Positions 17,228 through 24,275 of a DNA stretch of 64,000 nt are shown here, piece by piece; positions within the stretch are counted from its first letter, which is position 1; each line of letters opens with the position of its first letter. Position numbers and translations under genes: made by a program. Under the pieces are notes generated by a model. It saw only the letters and a list, made by a program, of their open reading frames with translations, was not told the origin of the DNA and ran no database searches. Where the stretch lies: positions 1-64,000 of the forward strand of contig JAVBPC010000005.1 in the NCBI GenBank assembly GCA_031549905.1. The letters run 5' to 3'. This stretch comes from Avichristensenella sp031549905. Its GTDB lineage: Bacteria; Bacillota; Clostridia; Christensenellales; Aristaeellaceae.

Positions 17228-18693
17228 TACAATGCAACTGTCTGATCGCAAACCCCTTCCAGGAAGCGCCTGTCATGCTCCACAATCAGCAGTGTAGGCG
17301 CGCAGCCGCGCAAAATCTGCTCCAGCTGAATCCGCGAAAACACATCAATGAAATTCAGCGGTTCATCCCAGATGTACAGATGCGCGCGCTCGCACAGGCT
17401 TTTGGCGATCAGCACCTTTTTCTTTTGCCCGCTTGAATAGGATTCTATCGGTTTTTCGAATTGGATGCGCGAAAAATCCAGCTTGCGCAGAATCGTTTTG
17501 AAAAGCGTTTCATCCAGCCTGTGCGCCTGAATGTAGGTCCGCAAATCTCCGCTTAGCCCGGATGTATCCTGCGGAACATAAGAGATCGTAAGGCCGCTGG
17601 CCAGCCGCAGCAGGCCGCTGCCCTGCACATCCATGCCCATGATTCTTTTGATAATGCTGGATTTGCCGCACCCGTTGGGGCCGATCAGCGCTACCCGCTC
17701 GCCCTGCCGGATATCAAAGGATACGGGACCGCACACCGTTTGGCCGTCATACTGAACGCAAAGGTCACGCGCCGTGACAAGCCTGTCGGAATGATGCCTA
17801 AGCGCGGAGATGTGCAAATCCTCCACCGTTTCGATGTCCTTGAGCAGCTTCTCTTTTTCATCAATCGAACGCTCCACCCGCCGCAGCGTGGATTTTGAGC
17901 GCTTCATCATCTTCGCGGCCATATGACCTATGTGCCCGCGGTCGGCGGCGCCGCTGCCGATCTTTGTGGTTTCCACCGCGTCGGACCAGCGCTCCGTCTG
18001 CTCCGCCGCCACTTTAAGCCTGCCGATCTCCCGCTTCAGCTTTTCATTTTCCGCCCGCTCCAGGTTATCCTGGTTTTGTTTGTTCTCCCACCAGGTGGTG
18101 AAATTTCCGCGGCAAACCGCAATCGTTTTCCGGTTGAGCGCAAGAATATGATCCACGCATCCATCCATAAAATCCCGATCGTGAGAAACGAGGATGAACC
18201 CCTTCTTGCGGTTCAGATACCGGGAAACCAGCGCGCGGCCGTGGTAATCCAGATGGTTTGTCGGCTCATCAATCAAAAGGAATGAATCTTCCATCGCAAA
18301 CAGCGCAGCCAGCTGCAGCTTTGTCTTTTCGCCGCCGCTGAGCGTAGCGTAAGGCCTTGAAAGCACTTCGTCATCCAGCATCAGATCCGCCATTTCCCGC
18401 TGAATGGCCCATATGGGCGCGCCGGTGCCCATGGTCCCAGCAACATCGGCGGCCAGGCCATCGGGGTTTTGCACGCGAAAGGGAAAATACGCGAACCCGG
18501 TTGGCGCGGTGATTCGCCCATGAAATGGGAATTCCCGCATCAGCAGGCGTAAAAAAGTAGTCTTTCCCCGGCCATTGCGGCCGATAAAGCCCAGTTTCCA
18601 ATCCGTATCAATTTGAAAGGTGACATCTTCTAAAACGTTGTCAAAGCTGCCTTCATAGCAGAAGGTGAGGTGTTTCACCGCAATTTGTGCCAT
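17227..18693 (-). CDS. ABC-F ATPase, Lsa-like ribosomal protection protein
   Basis: A 488-residue soluble protein with two ABC domains and no membrane part. Walker A motifs are GRNGRGKTT and GPNGCGKSS; signatures are LSGGEKTK and YSSGQKKKV; Walker B regions are LLIDEPTNHLDY and LYIWDEPLNFID. The inter-domain linker contains ENEKLKREIGRLK and IDEKEKLLKDIE and resembles Lsa(A)-type proteins, which displace lincosamides, streptogramin A and pleuromutilins from the ribosome. Family membership is well supported; actual resistance is inferred. The leader carries its own promoter, a short ORF and alternative helices that could control the AAGGAAGGG ribosome site in front of the ATG. Confidence 0.9.
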   Translation of the reverse strand: MAQIAVKHLTFCYEGSFDNVLEDVTFQIDTDWKLGFIGRNGRGKTTFLRLLMREFPFHGRITAPTGFAYFPFRVQNPDGLAADVAGTMGTGAPIWAIQREMADLMLDDEVLSRPYATLSGGEKTKLQLAALFAMEDSFLLIDEPTNHLDYHGRALVSRYLNRKKGFILVSHDRDFMDGCVDHILALNRKTIAVCRGNFTTWWENKQNQDNLERAENEKLKREIGRLKVAAEQTERWSDAVETTKIGSGAADRGHIGHMAAKMMKRSKSTLRRVERSIDEKEKLLKDIETVEDLHISALRHHSDRLVTARDLCVQYDGQTVCGPVSFDIRQGERVALIGPNGCGKSSIIKRIMGMDVQGSGLLRLASGLTISYVPQDTSGLSGDLRTYIQAHRLDETLFKTILRKLDFSRIQFEKPIESYSSGQKKKVLIAKSLCERAHLYIWDEPLNFIDVFSRIQLEQILRGCAPTLLIVEHDRRFLEGVCDQTVAL

Positions 18694-18697
18694 CGTA

Positions 18698-18762
18698 GCC
18701 CTTCCTTATCAGGTCAGGGCACCGCAAAGCGCCCTTAATATTGATGGTTGCTGCGCGCTTTG
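18698..18762 (-). promoter_or_regulatory. Four-segment translational attenuator of the ABC-F gene
   Basis: Four RNA segments in mRNA order can pair in two exclusive ways. Segment 1 (18755-18762, CAAAGCGC, inside the leader ORF) is a perfect 8-bp match to segment 2 (18725-18732). Segment 2 can instead form a 6-bp hairpin (18729-18734 with segment 3, 18717-18722). Segment 3 (18716-18720, GCCCT) can pair with segment 4 (18698-18702, AGGGC), which is part of the ABC-F ribosome site, helped by an inner CCT-GATA-AGG hairpin. This is the layout of erm-type translational attenuators: 1:2 plus 3:4 is off, 2:3 is on. The structure is seen; the function is inferred. Confidence 0.6.
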
Positions 18763-18767
18763 TTCAC
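18735..18767 (-). CDS. Leader peptide upstream of the ABC-F gene
   Basis: A 10-codon ORF starting with GTG (MNKARSNHQY, then TAA). It has a perfect AAGGAGG at 18776-18782, 8 bases upstream. It lies between a consensus promoter and the ABC-F gene and overlaps segment 1 of the predicted attenuator, so a ribosome stalled on it would free the downstream ribosome site. It matches no stalling peptide I know by sequence. Confidence 0.6.
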   Translation of the reverse strand: MNKARSNHQY

Positions 18768-18813
18768 AGTGTTCACCTCCTTTTTCAAGGATAAAATTGA
18801 TTATTCCAGTATT

Positions 18814-18842
18814 AGTATATTCATTTCTTTGGTTGCTGTCAA
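18814..18842 (-). promoter_or_regulatory. Promoter of the ABC-F gene
   Basis: TTGACA and TATACT on the minus strand with a 17-base spacer. Transcription should start near 18807, about 30 bases before the leader ORF ribosome site, giving a leader of roughly 115 bases. Confidence 0.85.
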
Positions 18843-18850
18843 GCGCAAAC

Positions 18851-18877
18851 AAAAAGGCCGCGGCAAGCGCAGCGGCC
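18851..18877 (-). terminator. Terminator of the AraC-type regulator gene
   Basis: Minus-strand GGCCGC (18872-18877) pairs with GCGGCC (18856-18861) and is followed by TTTTT. It lies just downstream of the regulator stop and just upstream of the ABC-F -35 box, insulating the two genes. Confidence 0.75.
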
Positions 18878-18896
18878 CGGTTCGGTAATGCTGTTG

Positions 18897-19787
18897 TCAG
18901 CCTTTTTTTACAACGGGGATGTGGATTTTGCACACGCAGCCGGTGTCGCCCGCGGCATCCTCGTCGTACAGTTCATAGTCCACGCATCCGGCGGCCCATT
19001 CGTATTCGGATTTCGGAAACCATTCGGCATAGATGTAATTCCATGTGCCCTGTATCGCGTCGCTAAACCTTTCACGCGGCACGGGCGGCGTGGCAAATAC
19101 CGCATACTGCGCTGCCGGAATCACGCGCACAGCATACCCTTCGGGCACCTGAGCGCCTTCGCGCGCCTGCACCGCAATGAGATAATCAAACCTGCCCGTC
19201 GCCGGGTCGATGGGGAAGCATGCGCCGTATTCGGCATGTGTCTCAAGGAAGGTTTCGCCGTGCAGCTTCCGCATGCGGCCATCCTGGAGGTAGGCTGTCC
19301 AAAAGGCAGGAATTTCGCGGTTGTTTTGACCGTCCTGGTTTGTAGTACTCAAAGCATAACCCGCAATGCGCTGCGCGGGCAGGGTGATCCATGTCGGTTC
19401 CATAATGATGCCTCCGTTCTTTTTGCTGACTGGCAGGGAACGCGTGGGTGGAAGCGGAAGGGGAGCGTTTGCCTCCAGCCGAAAGGCCTCCGGCGTCATG
19501 CCGTAACGGCGGCGAAATGCCTTGCTGAAACCGGAATGCGTATCAAACCCAACTTTCAGTGCAACGTCGATGATCTTATCCTCGCCGCCAAGCAGGTGCG
19601 CCGCAAAAGCCAGCCTGCGCAGGCGCACATACTCCATCACCGGACACCCCATATGGTAGGTGAACATCCGGCAAAAATGGTAGGTGGAAAAGCCGGCAAC
19701 GGCGGCCAGCGCGTCGGCGTTGAGGGGCTCGTCAAGGTGATCCTCGATGTGGTTGAGCACTTGCGCAAAAATTTCCGTATAGGGCAT
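18897..19787 (-). CDS. AraC-family regulator with GyrI-like effector domain
   Basis: A 296-residue transcription factor. The N-terminal AraC-type double helix-turn-helix covers about residues 1-105 (LAAVAGFSTYHFCRMF and KVGFDTHSGFSKAFRRRYG). The C-terminal half (about 130-296) is a GyrI/Rob-like small-molecule-binding domain, also called an integron-associated effector-binding domain. This order is that of Rob-like multidrug-responsive regulators. The ATG at 19787 is 7 bases after GGAGG; the longer frame upstream lacks a ribosome site. It lies between the antibiotic-type ABC-F gene and the divergent aldolase gene. The target genes are not known; the ABC-F gene and the aldolase promoter are candidates. 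Confidence 0.9.
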   Translation of the reverse strand: MPYTEIFAQVLNHIEDHLDEPLNADALAAVAGFSTYHFCRMFTYHMGCPVMEYVRLRRLAFAAHLLGGEDKIIDVALKVGFDTHSGFSKAFRRRYGMTPEAFRLEANAPLPLPPTRSLPVSKKNGGIIMEPTWITLPAQRIAGYALSTTNQDGQNNREIPAFWTAYLQDGRMRKLHGETFLETHAEYGACFPIDPATGRFDYLIAVQAREGAQVPEGYAVRVIPAAQYAVFATPPVPRERFSDAIQGTWNYIYAEWFPKSEYEWAAGCVDYELYDEDAAGDTGCVCKIHIPVVKKG

Positions 19788-19861
19788 CCGCATACCTCCG
19801 CGTAAAAGGTGACCGGTCATGGATAGCTTAACAAAAAAGTCAGTCTTCCGCTGTTCCGGGC

Positions 19862-19899
19862 TTGCGGAAGTTAGGCCTTTTGCCGTACAATGGTACGGC
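19862..19899 (+). promoter_or_regulatory. Aldolase promoter with a palindromic operator over the -10
   Basis: TTGCGG (19862-19867) and TACAAT (19886-19891) with 18-base spacing. A perfect 7-bp dyad, GCCGTAC-AATG-GTACGGC (19882-19899), covers the -10 and the start site. A repressor bound there would block transcription. The divergent AraC-type regulator is an obvious but unproven candidate, since AraC proteins usually bind direct repeats. Confidence 0.55.
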
Positions 19900-19927
19900 T
19901 TTCAAGTATACCAAAGGAGTGAGCGAA

Positions 19928-20785
19928 ATGCCATTGATGAGCATAGAAAATATGCTACAGGCTGCTAAGGCGGGTGGGTACGCGGTGGGCGCATTCAACA
20001 TAGAGAACATGGAAATGGCGCAAGCCGTGATCGAGGCGGCGGAGGCATCCGGTGCGCCGGTCATTCTGCAGACGACGTCGGGCACGCTGAAATACGCGCC
20101 GCCGGCCGTGTTTGCGGGCATGGTAATACCGCTGGCGCAGGCGGCAAAGGTTCCCGTGGCGCTGCATCTGGATCATGGCGACAGCGAAGCGCTGGCATGC
20201 AAGACGGTGGAGGCGGGCTACACTTCCGTGATGATAGACGGCTCCAAGCTGCCACTGGATGAAAATATCGCGCTGACGCGGCGCGTTGTTTCGCATTGCA
20301 GGGCGAAAGGCGTGCCGGTGGAGGGGGAACTTGGCCGCGTGGGCGGAAAAGAGGATGACCATGCGGCGACTGCCGCGTACACCGACCCCGAAGAGGCGGT
20401 GCGGTTTGTCCTGGAAACGGGCGTGTCTTCACTTGCGATCGGCATCGGTACAGCGCATGGCATATACCGCGAAAAACCGCGCCTAAACATTCCGCTGGTG
20501 GCAACCCTTCGCGGGTGTATCGATGTGCCGCTGGTGCTGCACGGCGCGTCAGGCCTTACGGATGAGGATGTCCGCGCGTGTATCGACCGTGGCATTTGCA
20601 AGGTGAATTTTGCTACGGAGCTGCGCGTGGCTTACACGGCGGCGGTGCGGGCATATCTGCTTGCAAAACCCGACGCGCTTGACCCCAAGGCGCTGGGCAA
20701 GGCGGGAAGGGATGCCGTGCGTGCTTTGGTGATGGAGCGCATTGCTGTGCTCGGCAGCGCGGGAAAGGGAGGGGCAGGGGCGTGA
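19928..20785 (+). CDS. Class II fructose/tagatose-bisphosphate aldolase family
   Basis: A 285-residue zinc-dependent aldolase that cleaves or forms a ketose 1,6-bisphosphate to dihydroxyacetone phosphate and glyceraldehyde 3-phosphate. Zinc ligands lie in VALHLDHGD (about residue 83), GIGTAHGIY and VLHGASGL; GELGRVGGKEDD corresponds to the conserved GEIG segment. The length fits both Fba and GatY/KbaY-type tagatose-bisphosphate aldolases, and I cannot separate them by eye. AAGGAG lies 8 bases before the ATG. The next gene, for a membrane protein, overlaps it by 4 bases. Confidence 0.88.
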   Translation: MPLMSIENMLQAAKAGGYAVGAFNIENMEMAQAVIEAAEASGAPVILQTTSGTLKYAPPAVFAGMVIPLAQAAKVPVALHLDHGDSEALACKTVEAGYTSVMIDGSKLPLDENIALTRRVVSHCRAKGVPVEGELGRVGGKEDDHAATAAYTDPEEAVRFVLETGVSSLAIGIGTAHGIYREKPRLNIPLVATLRGCIDVPLVLHGASGLTDEDVRACIDRGICKVNFATELRVAYTAAVRAYLLAKPDALDPKALGKAGRDAVRALVMERIAVLGSAGKGGAGA

Positions 20786-21486
20786 TCAAGAACCGGATGG
20801 GGGCGTTGGCGTTTCGAGCAGGCTGCTTTGTGTTTGCGCTTGCCGGTCTTTTGTCGCAGCTGGGCGTTTTCCGCGGAAAATGGGGTTGGGGCAGCTTCAT
20901 GTATTACACCATCCAAAGCAATTTGCTGGCGGTGGCGCTGTTTGCGCTGCTGACCATAGGAACCTGGCGCGGTCTGCGGGAGGATGGCCGTAGCGGCAGC
21001 GCGGGATACTTTGCGCGCTTTGAGATGATCTGTACGGTGGACCTGCTTTTGACGTTTTTCGTGTATTGGATATTGCTTGCACCCACTTCGTTTTCCATGG
21101 ATGGCGGCTACTCGCTGTGGACGTTCGACAACATCGCCGTGCATGCGGTAACCCCGCTGCTCTGCCTGCTTGACTATGTCCTGTTCACGCAGCCGCGCCA
21201 TCTGAAGTATCTGGATACATATCTGGTTTGCGTATACCCGCTGTTTTATGTCGCGTTTACATCCGTCGCCGGATTGCTGGGATATGTGTACTATACGGCC
21301 TCCGCCGATGGCATGCCGGTTCGTTTTCCGTACTTCTTTTTCGATTTTGATCGGATCGGAATCGGGGCGCTTGCCTATATTGCCGTGCTGCTGGGGATTT
21401 TCATCATGCTCAGCCATCTGTTTTATTTTGTGGATGCGAAACTGCGAAAACCCCCGAAGGCGCTTACGGCAGACGACGCGGGATAA
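20782..21486 (+). CDS. Pr6Pr-like integral membrane protein, unknown function
   Basis: A 234-residue membrane protein with about six hydrophobic segments, beginning FRAGCFVFALAGLLSQLGVF. The conserved-looking stretches FMYYTIQSNLLA and DNIAVHAVTPLLCLLDYVLF match the Pr6Pr family of bacterial membrane proteins (FAR-17a/AIG1-like), whose biochemical role is not established. It starts with GTG at 20782, overlapping the aldolase stop by 4 bases, with GGGAGGGG upstream. A strong terminator follows. Why it is coupled to an aldolase is unclear. Confidence 0.75.
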   Translation: MIKNRMGALAFRAGCFVFALAGLLSQLGVFRGKWGWGSFMYYTIQSNLLAVALFALLTIGTWRGLREDGRSGSAGYFARFEMICTVDLLLTFFVYWILLAPTSFSMDGGYSLWTFDNIAVHAVTPLLCLLDYVLFTQPRHLKYLDTYLVCVYPLFYVAFTSVAGLLGYVYYTASADGMPVRFPYFFFDFDRIGIGALAYIAVLLGIFIMLSHLFYFVDAKLRKPPKALTADDAG

Positions 21487-21503
21487 TGGAATAGGACAGG
21501 CAT

Positions 21504-21531
21504 AGCCGCCGCCTCTGATGGGGCGGCTTTT
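21504..21531 (+). terminator. Terminator after the aldolase/Pr6Pr operon
   Basis: AGCCGCC (21504-21510) pairs with GGCGGCT (21522-21528) around an 11-base loop, followed by TTTT. Confidence 0.8.
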
Positions 21532-21585
21532 GCGTGGTTCAATGCCTGCACTTGCAGAATTATATGCAATGAGCAGACCTGAACG

Positions 21586-21615
21586 TTGGAATTTGGACGG
21601 AGAGCATGGTATACT
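21586..21615 (+). promoter_or_regulatory. Probable promoter of the PdaB-like deacetylase gene
   Basis: TTGGAA and TATACT with 18-base spacing and a TG extension before the -10. The TATACTA box also resembles the -10 of sporulation sigma factors, but the -35 is ambiguous, so a sporulation promoter is only a possibility. It would give a leader of about 265 bases. Confidence 0.45.
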
Positions 21616-21887
21616 AATCACATAAATTATTTAAGTGGGCAGCCATGCGACAAGATGAGGGTTTTTGTGAGGATAAGAAAAGATACGACTGCGACGCTTG
21701 ATTTCTACTTTGCTGGACGACATGACCCTTTTTCTTGCGAGACAGCCAAAAATCACCAACAACCGTACCGCCCGTAGCATCCCCTGGCGAAAAGACCGGA
21801 ACGAAAGTTGCCGCTCTTTTCGTGCCTGTCCGTTCTTCCCAGCAAATCCTTTGCATAAAGAATCCTTGCACGGGAAGGAGGGATGCA
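21616..21887 (+). other. Long leader without a recognised gene or known riboswitch
   Basis: This 272-base stretch before the deacetylase gene matches no riboswitch I know. It holds an 18-codon ORF (21645-21701) with only a weak ribosome site, and a possible GAAAAGA/TCTTTTC hairpin around 21789-21824. Open frames through it lack good starts. It could be a leader RNA or simply decayed sequence. Confidence 0.35.
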
Positions 21888-22682
21888 ATGGCTTTGCTGC
21901 GGAGGCTGCGCGCGGGGGTGGCCGTATACATCAAAAAGGTCAATTGGCTGCGCGCGGGTTCACTGGCGGTTTTGATCGCGCTTTCGGCCTGCTACCTCGG
22001 CATGCTGCCGGGCGGCGATGTGATGGTGCTGGCGCGGACGCGCGAACTGCCGGTGTATTCTGTGGAAAGAGACGACAAGGTGCTGGCCATCAGCTTCGAT
22101 GCCGCGTGGGGCGGCGACCAAACCATGAAGCTGCTGGACATATTAGACGAGTACGGCGTCAAGACCACGTTTTTCCTGGTGGGCATCTGGGTGGAGCGGT
22201 TCCCGGAACTGGTGAAAGAAATCGTGGCGCGCGGCCACGAGATCGGCAACCATTCCACATCGCACCCGCAGATGTCGAAAATCTCGGATGACAAGATACG
22301 CGATGAGCTGCGCGTAACCAGTGACAGGATTGAACAGCTGACCGGGGTCCGCCCGACGCTGTTCCGCCCGCCCTACGGCGATTATAACGATAGGGTTGTC
22401 ACTGTCAGCCGTGCGGAGGGCTACGAATGCGTTCAGTGGAACGTAGACTCGCTCGACTGGAAGAACCGCGGCGTGGAGGATCTGATCCGAAACGCGACAA
22501 AGAACAACAAGCCCGGCGATATTGTGCTGTTCCACAACGATTCGCAGTACATCGTCCAGGCGCTGCCAACCATTCTGAAAACATACCAGGATGCGGGTTT
22601 TACCGTGATCCCGGTCTCAGAGATCCTGCTGTCCGGCGATACGGAAATCGATCATACCGGGCGGCAATATGTGAAACAATAG
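21888..22682 (+). CDS. PdaB-like polysaccharide deacetylase (CE4, NodB domain)
   Basis: A 264-residue membrane-anchored esterase expected to remove N-acetyl groups from peptidoglycan or a related polymer outside the membrane. A basic N-terminus and one membrane segment (about residues 22-44) precede the NodB domain (about 65-245). Motif 1 is SFDAAWGGDQT, motif 2 NHSTSHP (the metal-binding His pair), motif 3 RPPYGDYN, and a late His lies in VLFHNDS. The FDxxWG form of motif 1 and the size match the sporulation group PdaB. AGGAGG lies 6 bases before the chosen ATG. The following gene starts 80 bases later, probably in the same transcript. Confidence 0.88.
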   Translation: MALLRRLRAGVAVYIKKVNWLRAGSLAVLIALSACYLGMLPGGDVMVLARTRELPVYSVERDDKVLAISFDAAWGGDQTMKLLDILDEYGVKTTFFLVGIWVERFPELVKEIVARGHEIGNHSTSHPQMSKISDDKIRDELRVTSDRIEQLTGVRPTLFRPPYGDYNDRVVTVSRAEGYECVQWNVDSLDWKNRGVEDLIRNATKNNKPGDIVLFHNDSQYIVQALPTILKTYQDAGFTVIPVSEILLSGDTEIDHTGRQYVKQ

Positions 22683-22761
22683 TATGAGGCTGCCGCCGGG
22701 CGTGCCCGGCGGTCGGCTAGACAGTAAGAAAAATGAACAGGACACGATTGAGAGGATTGCG

Positions 22762-23406
22762 ATGGATAAGCCGGTCAATGCGCTCAGCCTTGCGGGAACA
22801 ATTGCGGAGATGCCCGCCTTTAGCCACGATGTGTTCGGGGAAGCTTTTTATCAACTGGTGCTTGCCGTACCGCGCCTGTCGGGCGTGAACGATATGCTGC
22901 CCGTGACCGCCAGCGAACGCCTGCTGGATATGGTGTCTCCCCAGATTGGGCAGGCGCTTCAACTGGAGGGCCAGGTGCGCTCCTATAACAAGATGGTGGA
23001 TGGGGTAGGGCGGTTGCTGATCACCGCGTTTGCCCAGCGGCTGACGCCACTAACGGGGGAGGAAAGCCCCAACAGCGTCGTGCTGTGCGGCGCGCTGTGC
23101 AAGCCGCCGGCCTACCGCACCACACCCTTTGGGCGCGAGATCGCGGACATGATGCTGGCCGTCAACCGCGCATTTGGCAAAAGCGATTACATACCCTGCA
23201 TCGCGTGGGGGCGAAACGCCCGTTTTGCCGCGCGGCTGCAGGTGGGGGATCATATCGTGGTGGAAGGCAGGCTGCAGAGCCGCCCGTATCAAAAACAACT
23301 TCCCGATGGCAGCGTGCTGGATAAGGTGGCATACGAAGTAAGCGTAAGCAAGCTGGAAAAGCGCCACAATGGGGGAGGGATGCAAGAGGTTAGCGAGGAA
23401 AGGTAA
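22762..23406 (+). CDS. Single-stranded DNA-binding-like protein with two OB folds
   Basis: A 214-residue protein. The N-terminal part (about 5-95, VNALSLAGTIAEMP) and the C-terminal part (about 105-200, SVVLCGALCKPPAYRTTPFG and IPCIAWGRNARFAARL) each look like an OB fold; the second is clearly SSB-like. There is no glycine-rich linker or acidic SSB tail of the DDDIPF type; it ends in an EVSEER stretch. It is therefore probably an auxiliary SSB or primosomal-type factor rather than the main replication SSB. The ATG at 22762 has a modest GAGAGG site. A terminator follows. Its link to the deacetylase upstream may only be shared transcription. Confidence 0.8.
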   Translation: MDKPVNALSLAGTIAEMPAFSHDVFGEAFYQLVLAVPRLSGVNDMLPVTASERLLDMVSPQIGQALQLEGQVRSYNKMVDGVGRLLITAFAQRLTPLTGEESPNSVVLCGALCKPPAYRTTPFGREIADMMLAVNRAFGKSDYIPCIAWGRNARFAARLQVGDHIVVEGRLQSRPYQKQLPDGSVLDKVAYEVSVSKLEKRHNGGGMQEVSEER

Positions 23407-23421
23407 CCGTGGTTGCATAAC

Positions 23422-23451
23422 AACGGGGCTGCCCAGCTGAGCAGCCCCGTT
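23422..23451. terminator. Bidirectional terminator
   Basis: An 11-bp perfect stem, AACGGGGCTGC (23422-23432) and GCAGCCCCGTT (23441-23451), with an 8-base loop, between the convergent SSB-like and secreted-protein genes. T-runs on both sides are short. Confidence 0.75.
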
Positions 23452-23465
23452 TGCGTAACCGTTTA

Positions 23466-24251
23466 TCAGCCGTTGCCGAAACCTTCAACTTCATAGTTGT
23501 GCAGGAAGTAGACGTACCCGTCTTCCGGCGCGAAGGTCACCTGGTAGTAGGTGTCGTATATGCCGTTGGCGTTGCGCTCCGGCACATAAAAGTATACGAT
23601 CCAGTGATCCGTTTGGTAATGCTCATCGGGCGCGGGCTCGCTCGCTTTCGTATAGTATGAAACGGCCATCGGCTTATCCTTCAGCGCGTCTTCCGTAACG
23701 CCTTCTTCCAGCAGCACTTTTTTCGCGTATGCTACGGCCTCATCAAGGGTCATTTCGCCTTCGCGCGGCAGCCCTTCCACAAAGCGTTCATCGGGGTACG
23801 CCATGTACGCGGCATAGAAAAACTGTTTATGCTCCAATGTCCAGGAAGGCTGCACGCCCCATACTTCCTCATAGGCGCGAATCCTCTTTTCCATGTTGGA
23901 TACATCGATATCGAGAACCTCGCCACTCTTCGCATCGATGGTGACGCCGCAGTCATCCGGGGTGCCTTCCAGAAAATCGTGCCGCAAAACGATGAGCCAG
24001 GCATCCGTGGGGGCGTCATCGTTACCGACAGTGACATAGCTTACGGTAACAAAGGCGGCATCGTTATCCTCATCCGTGGCGCTAAGCGCTTTTTTCCATT
24101 CAGCGCGCGCGATTTCAAGCGCCTTGTCCTCCGTAATGCCGCTCTCCGCGGGCGCTTTCAGCGCGGCGGTTTTGAAAGGCGCGGCCTGCGCCGGGATGAT
24201 CGCTGCGATAAGCAGCAGGGCAACCAGGAAAAGAGTGGTCAGTTTCCGCAT
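23466..24251 (-). CDS. Secreted protein with PepSY-like repeats, unknown function
   Basis: A 261-residue exported protein with a signal peptide ending near AQA (residues 1-23). The mature part has two PepSY-like units, each with a helix of the form ITEDKALEIARAEWKKAL or MTLDEAVAYAKKVLLEEG, followed by beta strands such as AWLIVLRHDFLE and the ending GYVYFLHNYEVEGFGNG. PepSY units often inhibit or chaperone peptidases, but no peptidase is adjacent. GGAGG lies 7 bases before the ATG. It follows a paralogous gene by 24 bases on the same strand and likely shares its transcript. It may act at the cell surface or in spore or wall biology. Confidence 0.72.
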   Translation of the reverse strand: MRKLTTLFLVALLLIAAIIPAQAAPFKTAALKAPAESGITEDKALEIARAEWKKALSATDEDNDAAFVTVSYVTVGNDDAPTDAWLIVLRHDFLEGTPDDCGVTIDAKSGEVLDIDVSNMEKRIRAYEEVWGVQPSWTLEHKQFFYAAYMAYPDERFVEGLPREGEMTLDEAVAYAKKVLLEEGVTEDALKDKPMAVSYYTKASEPAPDEHYQTDHWIVYFYVPERNANGIYDTYYQVTFAPEDGYVYFLHNYEVEGFGNG

Positions 24252-24275
24252 GTTTCTTCCTCCGTATGGTGTTTT

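Noticed and set aside
21645..21701. 18-codon ORF in the PdaB leader as a real leader peptide
   Set aside because: The ribosome site is weak and no terminator or sequestering helix is evident next to it.
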